DNA of 64,000 bases from Pythium myriotylum. Taxonomy: Eukaryota; Oomycota; Peronosporomycetes; Pythiales; Pythiaceae. The number at the start of each line of letters is the position of its first letter. Positions within the stretch are counted from its first letter, which is position 1. The notes under the pieces were generated by a model that was not told the origin of the DNA, did no database searches, and saw only the letters and a program-made list of their open reading frames with translations. The position numbers were made by a program, and so were the translations under genes. Shown piece by piece: positions 19,948-30,193 of the stretch. The stretch spans positions 1,054,001-1,118,000 of the forward strand of contig JALJCQ010000012.1 of the NCBI GenBank assembly GCA_023091665.1. Reading direction: 5' to 3'.

Positions 19948-20784
19948 CGTGTGTGGTATTGATCCCTCGGCGTGCCAATTGGAGAGTGAGCAGTGCCAGT
20001 TCAAGGAAAGTCCCGCGAGGAGTCCTCCGTCCTTAACGGACACTCGAAGCAGCCACATGGGCTCGTTTGGCGACGGTGCAAAAGACCGGCTCGCGCTCGA
20101 TACCCCTCCTGCTGCCCGGCCAGCTGAAGCTGCCGGTGAACTGACTCGGAGTGGCCTTTCTGAGGTCACGTCCGGCGCGATGGCGAAATTGGACAGTGCT
20201 GAGACCGGATTGACGTCTTCCAGGTAGACGCTCTGTTTGGGTGAGCAAGCGGCCAGCAGCTTCTCCGGATCGCGCGAAAATCTCCCAGGAAGCGGACGGC
20301 TCACGAAGCAGCACGCTGGCGATTTGCATCTGTCGCTGACCGCGCTAGACTGCGACTCGCACATGAGATCTCCGTCGTATGCAATGGCGAGGAAGACGTG
20401 AATTCGGATCTCGAGCCAGGTGGTAGGTGAGATACCCATTTTGCAGAGTATCACTTGTATATATGAACTGATCCCGTTTGACATCTGGTCCAAGTCTCTC
20501 CTCTACGACAAATCTTGACGTGACGTCACCGTACTACGGTACTGGTAGAGACCCGCGCCTGTCGATGCTACGAAATCCGTTATGGAGAGGGCGAGCAGCT
20601 CCAGTCTCATACATGTACGGAAACTCCTTCGCGAAGACAGAAACTCAGATACCATTAAGTCAAAACACTGTAGCTGCTCGCCAGGAATGTAGTAGAGAGC
20701 CACGGACGCCGACTGTCTATCCTATGGACGGGCTCCGGCTGTGCGCGGCATCCGATGGACGTGGCGCATCGGTAAAGTCGACGT
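19948..20784. other. Intergenic, promoter side of C1A gene 18175-19947
   Basis: 837 nt between two minus-strand C1A genes. It should hold the promoter of 18175-19947. No separate gene was recognised. Confidence 0.4.
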
Positions 20785-22368
20785 CTAGAAGATCGGGTGC
20801 ACCATTTGTTGGAACATCTTGCACGTGCCGAGACCCGAGGTCGAGCGCGCCACTCGCACGTAGCCGGCCTCGCCCCAGCGGGAGCCCCACGAGTTGCGGA
20901 TCTTGACGGTGGTCGCGTCGTAGCCGACGGCGACGACCGCGTGGTCGACCTGGGCCGTCGCGCTCGGACACGCCGAGAGCACGCCGCTCTTGTACTGCTT
21001 CCACGCGTCGTTGCCTGCCTGCACGGCCACGACGACCGGGTGCTGGTCGAGCGCCGAGAGCAGCGCCACCTCAGTCTTGGCCAGCGCCTGCGCGCCCTTG
21101 AGGCCCGTCTTGATCTTGGTACATGCTGAGTTGCATGTCGCCAGCACGCCGTTGCTCGACTTGTACGGGTCGTCGGCGAGCGTGCAGAGGCCGTTCGTCT
21201 GAATGTACTGCAGCGCGTACTGCGGCACGCCGCCGTTGCAGCCGGAGTTGCGCGTGTCACAGCTCGCCAGTGTCTGCTCCGAGTACTTGGTCAACGACGT
21301 TCCGCCCTGCGCGAGACACTGCGCCGTCTCCACGGCCGCGACTGACGCGAAGGACCAGCACGAGCCGCACTGCCCTTGGTTCTGGATCGGTGGCATGCAC
21401 TTGCCCGTGGACCAGTCGACGCCAGTGCTCTCACCGCTCACCTCGCCAGTCGGCGCCGGTGTCGCGGCGGGCGTGGCAGCGGGAGCATCCGTGGGCGAGT
21501 AGATGGGGGCGACTGGCAGGTTCGGGTTGGGCGTCACAGGCGGGCGCGATGTGGTTGGCACTGGGGCAGGGCGAGTCGTGGTCGGGATCGGCGCCGCCGT
21601 TGAGGGCACCGGGGCAGCGGTCGTAGGAACTGGGGCCGGAGCAACGGTCACTAGGGCCGTCGTGACAGGAGCTGGGGCAGGAGTGGTCGGCGCTGGCACG
21701 GGACGCGTAGTTGGCGCAGCTGTGGGGCGAAGTAGCGAGGACCAATCGATGCTGTTGAACCAGTCGCTGAAGTTGATGTCTCGGACGACCGTCGAGCTCG
21801 ACGACCCAGCGGCGACGGGCGTGGCGCCGTTTCCCGTGAGCCGCTTGACGTAGTCGCCGATCACAGATGCGATGTCGTTCGCTCGCACACCCGCGACGGT
21901 GTTGTCGATGGCTGGGGCAGGCGTTTCGGCCACCTCCTCACGCAGCTGACGGACGCCGCCACCAGCGATGTACGAGTTCTTGATGTACGCCGAGAACTCG
22001 TCGGTCGTGAGCAGCGAGAAGGGCGAGTCCGTCGAGAACTCGGCGAGAGGGTTCTGCTTCTTGAGTTTCTGGACGAGCTGCTTGGCCATGAAGAAGCGCT
22101 GCTTGCGGTCCTCCTCGACGTCCTCGTCGCTCGCGTTGGCCACCTTGGGCGCTGGGATCCACCCGTTCTTTTGCGCAGCTTCCTTCCACTTGGCCATCCA
22201 CGCCTTGAGCTCATTGACGATATCATCTTTCTCCAGCAGGTATCGCTGGTAGTCGATTTCGGCGTGCATGGGACGCGCAGCAACGAGTCCGGAGGTCGAG
22301 GACTGCGAGGCGATAGTCGCGGCGCTGAGCACGAGACAGGCATTGAGAATCGTCGACGGCGTCTTCAT
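20785..22368 (-). CDS. Papain-like cysteine protease (C1A) with Thr/Pro linker
   Basis: 527 aa from ATG 22368, one exon. Signal peptide about residues 1-31, RPMHAEIDYQRYL block, I29-like propeptide with DRKQRFFMAKQLV and FSTDSPF. The linker is rich in Thr, Pro, Val and Ala (about residues 235-320), unlike the pure Pro-Ala of its neighbour. The catalytic domain has QGQCGSCWSF, VDHAVVAVGY and IRNSWGSRWG. It is an intact secreted or vacuolar endopeptidase by family. It is the last C1A gene before the S10 array begins. Confidence 0.95.
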   Translation of the reverse strand: MKTPSTILNACLVLSAATIASQSSTSGLVAARPMHAEIDYQRYLLEKDDIVNELKAWMAKWKEAAQKNGWIPAPKVANASDEDVEEDRKQRFFMAKQLVQKLKKQNPLAEFSTDSPFSLLTTDEFSAYIKNSYIAGGGVRQLREEVAETPAPAIDNTVAGVRANDIASVIGDYVKRLTGNGATPVAAGSSSSTVVRDINFSDWFNSIDWSSLLRPTAAPTTRPVPAPTTPAPAPVTTALVTVAPAPVPTTAAPVPSTAAPIPTTTRPAPVPTTSRPPVTPNPNLPVAPIYSPTDAPAATPAATPAPTGEVSGESTGVDWSTGKCMPPIQNQGQCGSCWSFASVAAVETAQCLAQGGTSLTKYSEQTLASCDTRNSGCNGGVPQYALQYIQTNGLCTLADDPYKSSNGVLATCNSACTKIKTGLKGAQALAKTEVALLSALDQHPVVVAVQAGNDAWKQYKSGVLSACPSATAQVDHAVVAVGYDATTVKIRNSWGSRWGEAGYVRVARSTSGLGTCKMFQQMVHPIF

Positions 22369-23408
22369 GGTCGAGGAAGAAGGAAGAGCGAGTCGCTTGT
22401 CGGAGGCGGATTCGAGAATGAACGGAACCTGACGGCTCGTGCCAACGAGCACTCGTGATGAGGCACTTGGTCATGGTACGAGAGAGGACAGTGGCGACCG
22501 AACGAGTCCGCCGCGGACAAAACGTCGTCAATTGCTGCGTTTCGTTGAAGGGACACAAACCGTAGATGCGCTGAGCTCCTCAACGGTTCAAGGACTTGTT
22601 GGCGTTGCTGTCCTTCCACCGCTCCATCTGATAGGCGGCTTCGTTGACCGGACTGACGCCAGCGTCAGCAGAAACCACCATGCAGTGCAGTCACGAGGGT
22701 TTGCGTCACGGTGTACCCCCGACGTGATCGTCACGCAAACTCAGTCGTGAGGGCAACAACGTCGCGAGACCACGAGCCCAGTGACAGGTGGAACAGCTGC
22801 AATGACACAAACGCCCACGCTTTGCACCGAGATCTGATCGGATTCCAGGTGTCTTGACAGAAGCAACTCTCGACTCAAGATCCTCGTAGCGCATGTGCTT
22901 CCAGAAGACAGATACCGCAGGGCAGTTCCCTCAGTCGTTCCTGCGCGAACCTGGAGGCGTCGTGTCCTCAAGGTCTGGGCCAACGCATCTTCCGTTGCAT
23001 GCCATCCGAGTACGCACGAATTTCGTGCGATCAGAAGGAATTCAAGTTTTGAAGACTCCGACCAGCAGTTCCCTCGAGCAACTATGCTGTCGTCATGTTG
23101 GTCGTGATTTCGAGGCTGTTGCGGGAAGCAAAATGAGGCCAGTAGCGCTCAACTAAAAGCGGCGCTACCCTTCGTCTTGTCTTCTTCAAAAGTGTATCGA
23201 GCAAGCCGTCAACCGACACACAAACTTGCAATGAGGTACTGTACGCGGAGACGAGAAACGTGCAAGATTGTTAAAAAGGTTAGTATTTTTTGGCGTCTTT
23301 TCTGGGGTGGGCCTACAGAACTCGGAGCGGGCCAACAAAATTCATCTGATAGATTCAAGTCGAAATCTGCTCACAGTCAGCCGAAGACTCCTACACTCCC
23401 AATGGTGC
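22369..23408. other. Intergenic between C1A and S10 blocks
   Basis: About 1.04 kb between two minus-strand genes. It contains the promoter of 20785-22368 and the terminator region of 23409-24908. No coding similarity was seen. Confidence 0.4.
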
Positions 23409-24908
23409 CTACAAGGTGGCATTCGCCATAAACTTCACAAGCATCTCAAGTGCCACCACCGGCTGATCCATCGGAACCATGTGGCCAGACTCGAAGACGC
23501 GAAGGAACGTGAACTGTGTGCCGTACGAGCGAAGGATTCCGGCTTTCGTGCCGTTGCTGGTCACGAAATCGCGCTCCTTGGCGGCGTTGAACTCGGCCTT
23601 GTGTCCCCAATCCAGCTCTTTCGTCCACGCGTAGTTTCCAAACCAGTTGCAGACCGTGTCTGCATCACCCGCGTAGATGAGCACTCGGATGTCGCTGCCG
23701 TCGAGCAACTCTGCGATATAGTTCTGATGGTCTCCGAGATAATCCCCACTGTAGATGAAATTATAGCTGACGTTGTTGTTGCACTCGATCCATGTCGGTA
23801 CTTTGTCCTCCGGGATCTTCAGATAAGTCTGAATCTTTTCCGAGTTGAGAAATTTCGTAATGGATGTCGAGTCGTAGCAGTCGACTGCATTAGATTGAGT
23901 GCACTTTTGGCGAATGTCGTATGGGTTTCGGTCCGTGAAGTCGAGCGCCGACTCCATGTAGTCGTAGCAGTAGTTGAGAGCTTGAATACACTGTTTGGTT
24001 CCTCCACTCTGACATGCTTGAATATAGGAAACGCATTCTGCCGCGTTGCTTCGACCCTGAGCGAGACGCTCAGCACTAGAGTACAGTTGGATGCCGTACG
24101 TGTTGTTGGCCATGTCGAGATAGTGCTCGTACTGGATCGTCGCTGCCGTGAGGCCATTGCCGATAGCGATTCCCTTGAGGTTGATACGCTTGCTCGCGTT
24201 CGACGACGTCAAAAACGTGTTCTGCTTCCAAATGTAGTGTGACGACACGGGAATGTAGTGACCCGCGTAGCTCTCCCCCGTGATGTACAGGTCGCGCGAC
24301 CGCAAGTCCGGGTGCTTGGCGTAGAACGCCTGGAAGAAGTCGTACAGGTTCTTGGCGACGTCGTTCGAGTCCTTGTCTTCGTCGTCAGGTTCCTGGCCAT
24401 ACGAGTAACCGGTGAACGTCGGCTGGTCGAGCCAGACCACGTTGGCGTTGGCGTTCCACGAGTACGGGTTCTTCTGCGTGGAGAGGTCGGGCTTCACTTG
24501 ACACGGTCCATTCTCCGCGAGCATGGCCCACAGAGACGAGCATCCTGGTCCGCCCGTGAGCCAGAGCACGAGTGGGTCCTCGCTGGGCTCGCGGCGCGAC
24601 TCAAAGTACCAGTAGAAGTAGTGGCCGTCGCGCTTGTCGGGCAACGTGACGTAGCCGGCGTCCTGCTTGACCGAGTCGCAGACGTAGCTGCTGCTCGAGG
24701 CCGCGTTGTTGTCGTCGCTGCTGCTGCTGTTGCTGCTCGCGTCGGAGGACGACGACGAGTGGGTCGCGACCACGACGATCACGACGATCGCGGCGATGGC
24801 GACGACCACGGCCGTGGCGATGAGCAGGACGCGCTTCCGGCGCGAGGGCGCCTTGGCCGTGGCGGGGTCTTCGAGAGCGTAGGCGGTGCTGGTCTGCGGC
24901 GACTCCAT
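23409..24908 (-). CDS. Membrane-anchored serine carboxypeptidase (S10)
   Basis: 499 aa from ATG 24908, no introns. A basic stretch (APSRRKR) precedes a strongly hydrophobic anchor at about residues 24-46, then a Ser/Asn/Asp-rich spacer. The S10 domain has WLTGGPGCSS, AENGPC, GESYAGHYIP, GDADTVCNW and GHMVPMDQP, so the Ser-Asp-His triad is complete. It is predicted to trim C-terminal residues from peptides on the luminal or outer face. Its cytosolic tail lacks the TPL-x-G motif that most relatives have. Many N-glycosylation sequons are present. The open frame upstream to 25043 has no family match. Confidence 0.93.
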   Translation of the reverse strand: MESPQTSTAYALEDPATAKAPSRRKRVLLIATAVVVAIAAIVVIVVVATHSSSSSDASSNSSSSDDNNAASSSSYVCDSVKQDAGYVTLPDKRDGHYFYWYFESRREPSEDPLVLWLTGGPGCSSLWAMLAENGPCQVKPDLSTQKNPYSWNANANVVWLDQPTFTGYSYGQEPDDEDKDSNDVAKNLYDFFQAFYAKHPDLRSRDLYITGESYAGHYIPVSSHYIWKQNTFLTSSNASKRINLKGIAIGNGLTAATIQYEHYLDMANNTYGIQLYSSAERLAQGRSNAAECVSYIQACQSGGTKQCIQALNYCYDYMESALDFTDRNPYDIRQKCTQSNAVDCYDSTSITKFLNSEKIQTYLKIPEDKVPTWIECNNNVSYNFIYSGDYLGDHQNYIAELLDGSDIRVLIYAGDADTVCNWFGNYAWTKELDWGHKAEFNAAKERDFVTSNGTKAGILRSYGTQFTFLRVFESGHMVPMDQPVVALEMLVKFMANATL

Positions 24909-25464
24909 ACGCGTGCAAATGCGAGAGTGCGAGCGGCTCTGTCCCACGGGGAGGCGTCCCTGCTCATGGCGATTCGCGAGCAGCTCATCTTCGGTGGGGT
25001 GCTTCTGGGAGGCTTGGATTGGCCAATTCTCATCGAAAGTCACGGTCTTCTATATCGGTGCCTGTGATATGGAAGCTTGCGATTCTCAAAGCTTGACGTC
25101 AAGTGGGTGATACTGTAGATCCAGTCAGCTGACTCCCCGCCAGCATGTCAGTGACAGTCGTGTGACAAGTGAGGCTTGATGGTACTCTTTATTGCATTCC
25201 TCATACAAGAGTCTTGTCTATCAGTGGCATCGAAATGCGAATTTCATCGTTGATTCACTAGTAGCAGGGCAAGCGAATGGAACAACACGAATCTCAAGGT
25301 TTTCACTTGTTTCTTGACTGCAACGATGCCTCGCGATATCCAACTGAGCGAGTCGCCATCATCGAACTGCTGAACGAACGAAAGCGTTTTCCCATTCATA
25401 TATATCCAGAGTCGGTTCCAACGTGCAAGTTCTTCGACGCATTAGGAAAAGACGACGTGGTCGC
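24909..25464. other. Intergenic, promoter side of S10 gene 23409-24908
   Basis: 556 nt. It must contain the promoter of the minus-strand S10 gene and the 3' end of the small minus-strand ORF at 25465. Nothing else was recognised. Confidence 0.4.
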
Positions 25465-25659
25465 TCACGCCTTGGGCTCTTTCTTGGACTTGAACGAGAA
25501 CGACGAGAACGCCTTGATCTTGTCCTGGAACTTGTTGGCGCTGGCCTTCTCCTGCTTGAGCGAGTCTTTGGCCGTCGCGTTCTCTTGGGCCTTTTGTTTC
25601 TTGGCCTCTGAGAGCATGCGCAGCGAGCGAGCGTCTCCGCAGCAGAATCCGTGGGTCAT
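25465..25659 (-). CDS. Small Lys/Ala-rich hypothetical protein
   Basis: 64 aa from ATG 25659. The sequence after MTHGFCCGD is charged and helical-looking (EAKKQKAQENATAK, KQEKASANKFQDK) and uses the GC-ending codons of its neighbours, which argues for real coding on this strand. The in-frame codons just upstream of the ATG code for a hydrophobic stretch (IATLVTSILVV) with no ATG, so a longer spliced form with a signal anchor is possible. No family was recognised. The overlapping plus-strand ORF (25277-26371) has poor composition and is taken to be a shadow. Confidence 0.45.
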   Translation of the reverse strand: MTHGFCCGDARSLRMLSEAKKQKAQENATAKDSLKQEKASANKFQDKIKAFSSFSFKSKKEPKA

Positions 25660-25953
25660 GACGACGAGGATGCTTGTGACGAGGGTGGCAATTGGGGAAA
25701 TGGCCGACGCTTATGAATCCTTCGGTGGGTTCAGTCGACGACGGTCTTCGTCGTGGTCGTGGTCGTGGAGGTGCGAGAAGAAGAAGAAGAAGGCGATGGC
25801 ATCATCAATATGTTGTCGTCGGTGTTCCAACGTGTTCGTCGTGGGGGGATGCGCTCGAGTGGCTATGCTGTATGCAGTGGTGGTTGAAGACTCGCTGATA
25901 TTAGGCTGTTATTATGATCGTAGGCTTGATTATTGTACAGACGAATGCCCTGT

Positions 25954-27432
25954 TCAACCGCCCCACGTGCTGTTTCGCAGGAACCTGCCAAGCATCTCCA
26001 GAGCAACCTCTGGCTGGTCTCGGGCAACGAGGCGCCCCGACTGGAAGATGCGAACGAAGGCAAACTTGGTGCTGACAGCGCGCACCTTACCGGCTTTCGT
26101 GCCGTTCGAAGTAATGAAATCTTGCTCTTGTGCCTCATTGAACTCGTTCTTGCCCGGCCACAGCAACTGCTTTGTCCACGCATCGATGCCGATCCAGTTC
26201 GCGCTCAAGTCTGCATCTCCGGCGTACACGAGGACTCGAAGATCGGTCTCGGCCAGTAATCTTCCGAGATACCGGTGGCGGTCTTTCATCATGTCGCCGC
26301 CGAGGAAGAAGTTGCGGGATACGTTTTTGTTACATTGGATCCAGGTGGCATTCTCGCGCACGCTCAAATAACGTCTGACGGCTGGCGAGTTCAAGAAGGC
26401 ATCCACTTCGGGGGTGGCGTAGCAGTCCCGTGGCGAAGACGACGAGCAGCTCTGACGGATGTCGAACGCGTTCCGACTCGTGTTTGCGAAGACTGGCAAC
26501 AGATCTTTGCCACAACGGATCGTCGCATCGACGCACGCACCGATTGAAAATTGGCACTGCTCAAGGTAGCTGTAGCACGCCACTGCATTTGCGTCGACGG
26601 ACGATATCGTGCTTGGCGTCGCGAGCGAGATTCCGTACGAATTGTTGGTGCCCATGTCAAGGTAGTGCTTGTACTGGAGAGACGGCATCGTGAGACCATT
26701 CCCGATTGCGACCCCCGCGAGATTGATCCGGAGCGTTGCATTCCTTTCGTCGAGACCGTCGTTCTTGCCGTTGATCGTGTAGGCTGCGACTGGAATGAAC
26801 TGGCCAGCATACCCTTCGCCCGCGAGAAAAAGCTCTCGTTGTCGGAGACCCGGGTGTCTCTCAAAGAAACCCTGCAGGAACCCGTAGAGTCTTTCACCAA
26901 CAACAGTGCTGTTGGTGTCATAGTCATCTGGGCGAGTTCCGTATGAGAACCCTGTGAAGAGAGGCTGGTCGACGTAGAGCAGTGTCGCGTTCGTGTTCCA
27001 GGAGTACGGGTTCACGGTGGTCGAGAGGTTCTCCTGGACTCTGCACGGACCGTTCTCGGTAAGCAGCGACCATAACCCCGAGCAGCCTGGACCTTCGGAG
27101 ACCCAAAGCACGAGCGGCGCGTCGGCTGGCTTGGTTCGCGACTCAAAGAGCCAGTAGAAGTAGTGCCCGTCGACAGTGCTCGGGATGCGGATGTAGCCGC
27201 TGTCCTGGCGGACCGAGTCGCACAGCCGCTCGCCTTGGATCCACGGCTCCGTTCTCTCGGTTGCGCTACTTGAGGGATGGCCGAACGTCTTGACGACCCA
27301 CACGACGGCGCCGGCCGCGAGAATGGCCGCGACGACGCCGGCGGCGACGGTCACGGCGAGGCGCCGGCGCCGCTGCGTCGCGCTCTCCGCGGGCGGCGCC
27401 GACGCGAACTTGTCGCTCGCCGCCGCATCCAT
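25954..27432 (-). CDS. Catalytically dead S10 carboxypeptidase homologue
   Basis: 492 aa from ATG 27432, uninterrupted. Basic cytosolic tail (TQRRRRL), membrane anchor at about residues 26-46, then a full-length S10 fold. The nucleophile motif reads AGEGYAGQF: Gly207 replaces the catalytic Ser. The His motif reads SGRLVARDQP: Arg467 replaces the catalytic His. The Asp motif GDADLSANW is kept (Asp406/408). The oxyanion region is WVSEGPGCSG in place of WLTGGPGCSS. Two of three triad residues are lost while the frame, anchor and glycosylation sites are kept, so it may be a binding pseudoenzyme rather than a decaying gene. It sits between active paralogues at 23409 and 27719. Confidence 0.92.
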   Translation of the reverse strand: MDAAASDKFASAPPAESATQRRRRLAVTVAAGVVAAILAAGAVVWVVKTFGHPSSSATERTEPWIQGERLCDSVRQDSGYIRIPSTVDGHYFYWLFESRTKPADAPLVLWVSEGPGCSGLWSLLTENGPCRVQENLSTTVNPYSWNTNATLLYVDQPLFTGFSYGTRPDDYDTNSTVVGERLYGFLQGFFERHPGLRQRELFLAGEGYAGQFIPVAAYTINGKNDGLDERNATLRINLAGVAIGNGLTMPSLQYKHYLDMGTNNSYGISLATPSTISSVDANAVACYSYLEQCQFSIGACVDATIRCGKDLLPVFANTSRNAFDIRQSCSSSSPRDCYATPEVDAFLNSPAVRRYLSVRENATWIQCNKNVSRNFFLGGDMMKDRHRYLGRLLAETDLRVLVYAGDADLSANWIGIDAWTKQLLWPGKNEFNEAQEQDFITSNGTKAGKVRAVSTKFAFVRIFQSGRLVARDQPEVALEMLGRFLRNSTWGG

Positions 27433-27718
27433 CCGACGCAAAGCGGCTCGTGCACAGTGGGCGGCGTCGAGAAGAGTGGGCTCGCGGTCATCGCGTCGCG
27501 TCGTCGGCTGCGAACGGACCTTCTCATGTGCGAGAAAGTCACCGCCAGTCCAAGAGACTAAACAGACGAGTCCCACACTCCAGGAGCTACAAGAGCGTTT
27601 GTATCGAAACTCGCTCTGAATTCTCGACTGGAACCAAAGTTCCAGTTATCAGACCCCATGCGACAGCGACGCCATCCATTGAGCTGGCTACACTACTCCG
27701 TCACTAACTGCCGCTGCT

Positions 27719-29875
27719 TCAGAACGTCTCGCCGTGGAAAAACTTCTCGATCATCTCTAGCGCCACGGCGGGCTGGTCGCGCGGCACCATGTGCCCCGAG
27801 TTGAAGAGACGCAGGAACGTGAACTGGTTCGAGAAGGCCTTGGCCACGCCGGCGTTCACCGAGCCGTTGCCCGTGACGAACGGATGGTCCTCGGCGGCGT
27901 TGAACTCGGCCTTGTGCTTCCACTCGAGCGCCGTGGCCCAGGCCTTGTTGCCGTACCAGTTGCAGACCGTGTCGGCGTCGCCCACGTACAGCAGCACGCG
28001 CACGCCTCCGTCGTTGAGCAGGTCCGCGACGTAGCTCTCGTAGTTGACAGCGACGTCCCCGCTCTTCATGAAGTTGAGCCCGACGTTCGCGTCGCACTCG
28101 ATCCACTTCTTGCTCGCGTCGGTCGTGACGTTCAAGTACTTGCGGACGGCGTCCGAGTTGAGGTACTCGCTCACGTACGTGATGTCGTAGCACTGCGTCG
28201 CGTCGGCGACATCGCCGCACGGCAGGCGAATATCGTACGGGTTGCGGTGCGCATTCTTGAACGGCTCAAGCACCAGCTGGCAGTCGGCGAGCTTTTCGTC
28301 TGTGAGGGTGAAGTTGCCGCTGTCGAGGATCTCCTTAATGACGGCCTCACACTTGGGGAACAGCTCCTGCGCGCGCTCGTACTCCTCCGGGGTCATCAGC
28401 GTGATGTTGTACGTGTTGTTGACCATGTCGAGCTGGTGCTGGGTCTGGATCTCCGGGTTCGTGAGGCCGTTACCAATTGCAATGCCCTTGAGGTTGACGC
28501 GGACTGGCGTGCCGACGTCCTTGATGATCTTGTTCTCGAGCCAAATCTTGTGAGCGGCCGCCGGCACGTAGTGGCCAGCGTAGCTCTCGCCAGTGATGTA
28601 GAAGTCGCGACCCTCCAACTCCGGGTGCTTGTCGAGGAAGCCGTTGATGAACCAGAAGAAGTTGTCGCCAACGTCGTTCTCGTCTTTGTCGGCGTCCTCG
28701 GCGTCTTCGGCGTACGAGTAGCCGACGTTCGACGGCTGGTCGAGCCAGATCACGTTGGCGTGCTCGTTCCACGAGTATGGGTTCAGCTCGGTCGTGAGGT
28801 CGGGCTTGACCGTGCACGGTCCGTTCTCCGTGAGGAGCGCCATGAGACTGGAGCAGCCAGGGCCACCAGTGAGCCACACGACCAGCGGATCGGTCGATGG
28901 GCTCGAGCGAGACTCGTAGTACCAGTAGAAGTAGCTGTCGGCCTTCTTGTTGGGCAGCTTGATGTACCCGGCCTCGGTGTTGGCGATACCACACGCGACA
29001 TCGTGGACAGTGATCGGGGCAGGCGCGACCACGGGTACCACCTTAGATGTGGCAGGAGCAACGGACGTCACGGCGGGCGACTCAGTCGGAGCTGGTGCCT
29101 TCGTTGTGGCAGCAGGCGCCTCGGTAGTTGGCTTGGGAGCGGCGGTCGTCGGCACAGGAGCCTCGGTCGTAGCCACTGGAGCCACAGAAGACGCCGCCGG
29201 GGCTTCGGTCGTCGGCAGAGGAGCTTCGGAGGTCGGCGCCGGAGCCTCCGTCGAAAGAACGGTCGTAGGAGCAGGAGCCTCCGTCGTAGGAACAGGAGCT
29301 TCCGTCGATGGAATAGGAGCTACAACCGTCGGCACAGGGGCAACGGTCGTTGGCACAGGAGCAACGGTCGTCGGTGCGGGGGCCTCCGTCGTCGGTACGG
29401 GAGCCTCCGTCTTGGGCACTGGAGCCAAAGTCGTCGCCACGGGAGCTTCCGTCGTCGCCACAGGCGCTTCAGTCGTCGGCGCTGGAGCCTCCGTCGTCGC
29501 CACAGGCGCTTCAGTCGTCGGCGCTGGAGCCTCCGTCGTCGCCACAGGCGCTTCAGTCGTGGGCACGGGGGCCTTGGTGGTCGTCACCGGGGCCTTGGTG
29601 GTCGCGACCGGCGCCTTGGTGGTCGCGACCGGCGCCTCGGTCGCCGGCACGGGCGCGAGCGTGGTGGGCTGCGGGGTCTCGGCGACGAGCGGCGCCGCTC
29701 CGGTGGCCGCGCCCGTGGTCGGCGCGCTGCTGCCGCCGCTCGAGGCCCAGAAGCCGACGGCGACGGCGGCCACGACGGCCACGCCGGCGATCGCGGCGAG
29801 GCGCGTCTTGCGCTGCGCGGCGGCCGCGTCTCCGCTGACGACGCCGCGCAGAGGCGTGTTCTCGCGCGCAGCCAT
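27719..29875 (-). CDS. Membrane-anchored S10 carboxypeptidase with long Thr/Pro/Ala stalk
   Basis: 718 aa, one exon, ATG 29875. Cytosolic tail with ENTPLRG, anchor at about residues 26-43, then a stalk of about 240 residues made of APVPTTEAP-like units, well suited to O-glycosylation, and finally a complete S10 domain: WLTGGPGCSS, TENGPC, GESYAGHYVP, GDADTVCNW and GHMVPRDQP. The long stalk should hold the enzyme away from the membrane. It is the longest S10 protein in the window because of the stalk, which includes about 2.6 copies of a 42-nt repeat at 29451-29560. The neighbouring gene at 30194 has the same tail, anchor and stalk type but no enzyme domain. Confidence 0.94.
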   Translation of the reverse strand: MAARENTPLRGVVSGDAAAAQRKTRLAAIAGVAVVAAVAVGFWASSGGSSAPTTGAATGAAPLVAETPQPTTLAPVPATEAPVATTKAPVATTKAPVTTTKAPVPTTEAPVATTEAPAPTTEAPVATTEAPAPTTEAPVATTEAPVATTLAPVPKTEAPVPTTEAPAPTTVAPVPTTVAPVPTVVAPIPSTEAPVPTTEAPAPTTVLSTEAPAPTSEAPLPTTEAPAASSVAPVATTEAPVPTTAAPKPTTEAPAATTKAPAPTESPAVTSVAPATSKVVPVVAPAPITVHDVACGIANTEAGYIKLPNKKADSYFYWYYESRSSPSTDPLVVWLTGGPGCSSLMALLTENGPCTVKPDLTTELNPYSWNEHANVIWLDQPSNVGYSYAEDAEDADKDENDVGDNFFWFINGFLDKHPELEGRDFYITGESYAGHYVPAAAHKIWLENKIIKDVGTPVRVNLKGIAIGNGLTNPEIQTQHQLDMVNNTYNITLMTPEEYERAQELFPKCEAVIKEILDSGNFTLTDEKLADCQLVLEPFKNAHRNPYDIRLPCGDVADATQCYDITYVSEYLNSDAVRKYLNVTTDASKKWIECDANVGLNFMKSGDVAVNYESYVADLLNDGGVRVLLYVGDADTVCNWYGNKAWATALEWKHKAEFNAAEDHPFVTGNGSVNAGVAKAFSNQFTFLRLFNSGHMVPRDQPAVALEMIEKFFHGETF
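29451..29560. repeat. 42-nt tandem repeat in S10 stalk
   Basis: Unit starting GTCGTCGCCACAGGCGCTTC at 29451, repeated at 29493 and partly at 29535. It encodes APTTEAPVATTEA-like stalk units on the minus strand. Confidence 0.8.
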
Positions 29876-30193
29876 GGGGGGCGAGGGCGAATCCAGAAGT
29901 GGCGAGCTTCAAGGCGCCAGTCACTTGCGAGAGGGTCCATCTCCTTCGCGTCGCCGCCCCTTTCCATTGGTCATCAATGGAGGCGTAACCACATGGTGTA
30001 CAGTAACCAGATGCCAAACTTCGAAAGCACGTCTAGATCCGTAATTTTTGAGCGTCCACGGTCTCGTTCGCGGAATAAATCAGGTGGGTTCTTTTTGGGG
30101 AAAATCTGAGACGACTGGGATGACAACCAAACACGAAAAGCGTGGAATTTAGGAGGCAACCAAAACGACAAAACTCTGCGATTTGCGGACGAT
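29876..30193. other. Intergenic between S10 gene and orphan stalk gene
   Basis: 318 nt. I looked for remnants of an S10 domain downstream of the orphan stalk gene on the minus strand and saw none. Confidence 0.4.

Noticed and set aside
19948..20493. N-terminal extension of the C1A gene at 18175-19947
   Set aside because: The frame stays open to 20493, but a proper signal peptide starts at ATG 19947, as in paralogues.
25277..26371. 364-codon plus-strand ORF
   Set aside because: It overlaps the 3' end of the dead S10 gene and the small minus-strand ORF in antisense, and its composition has no protein-like features or family match.
27791..30109. 772-codon plus-strand ORF
   Set aside because: Antisense to the S10 gene 27719-29875, Arg/Val-rich from mirrored codons, no domain.
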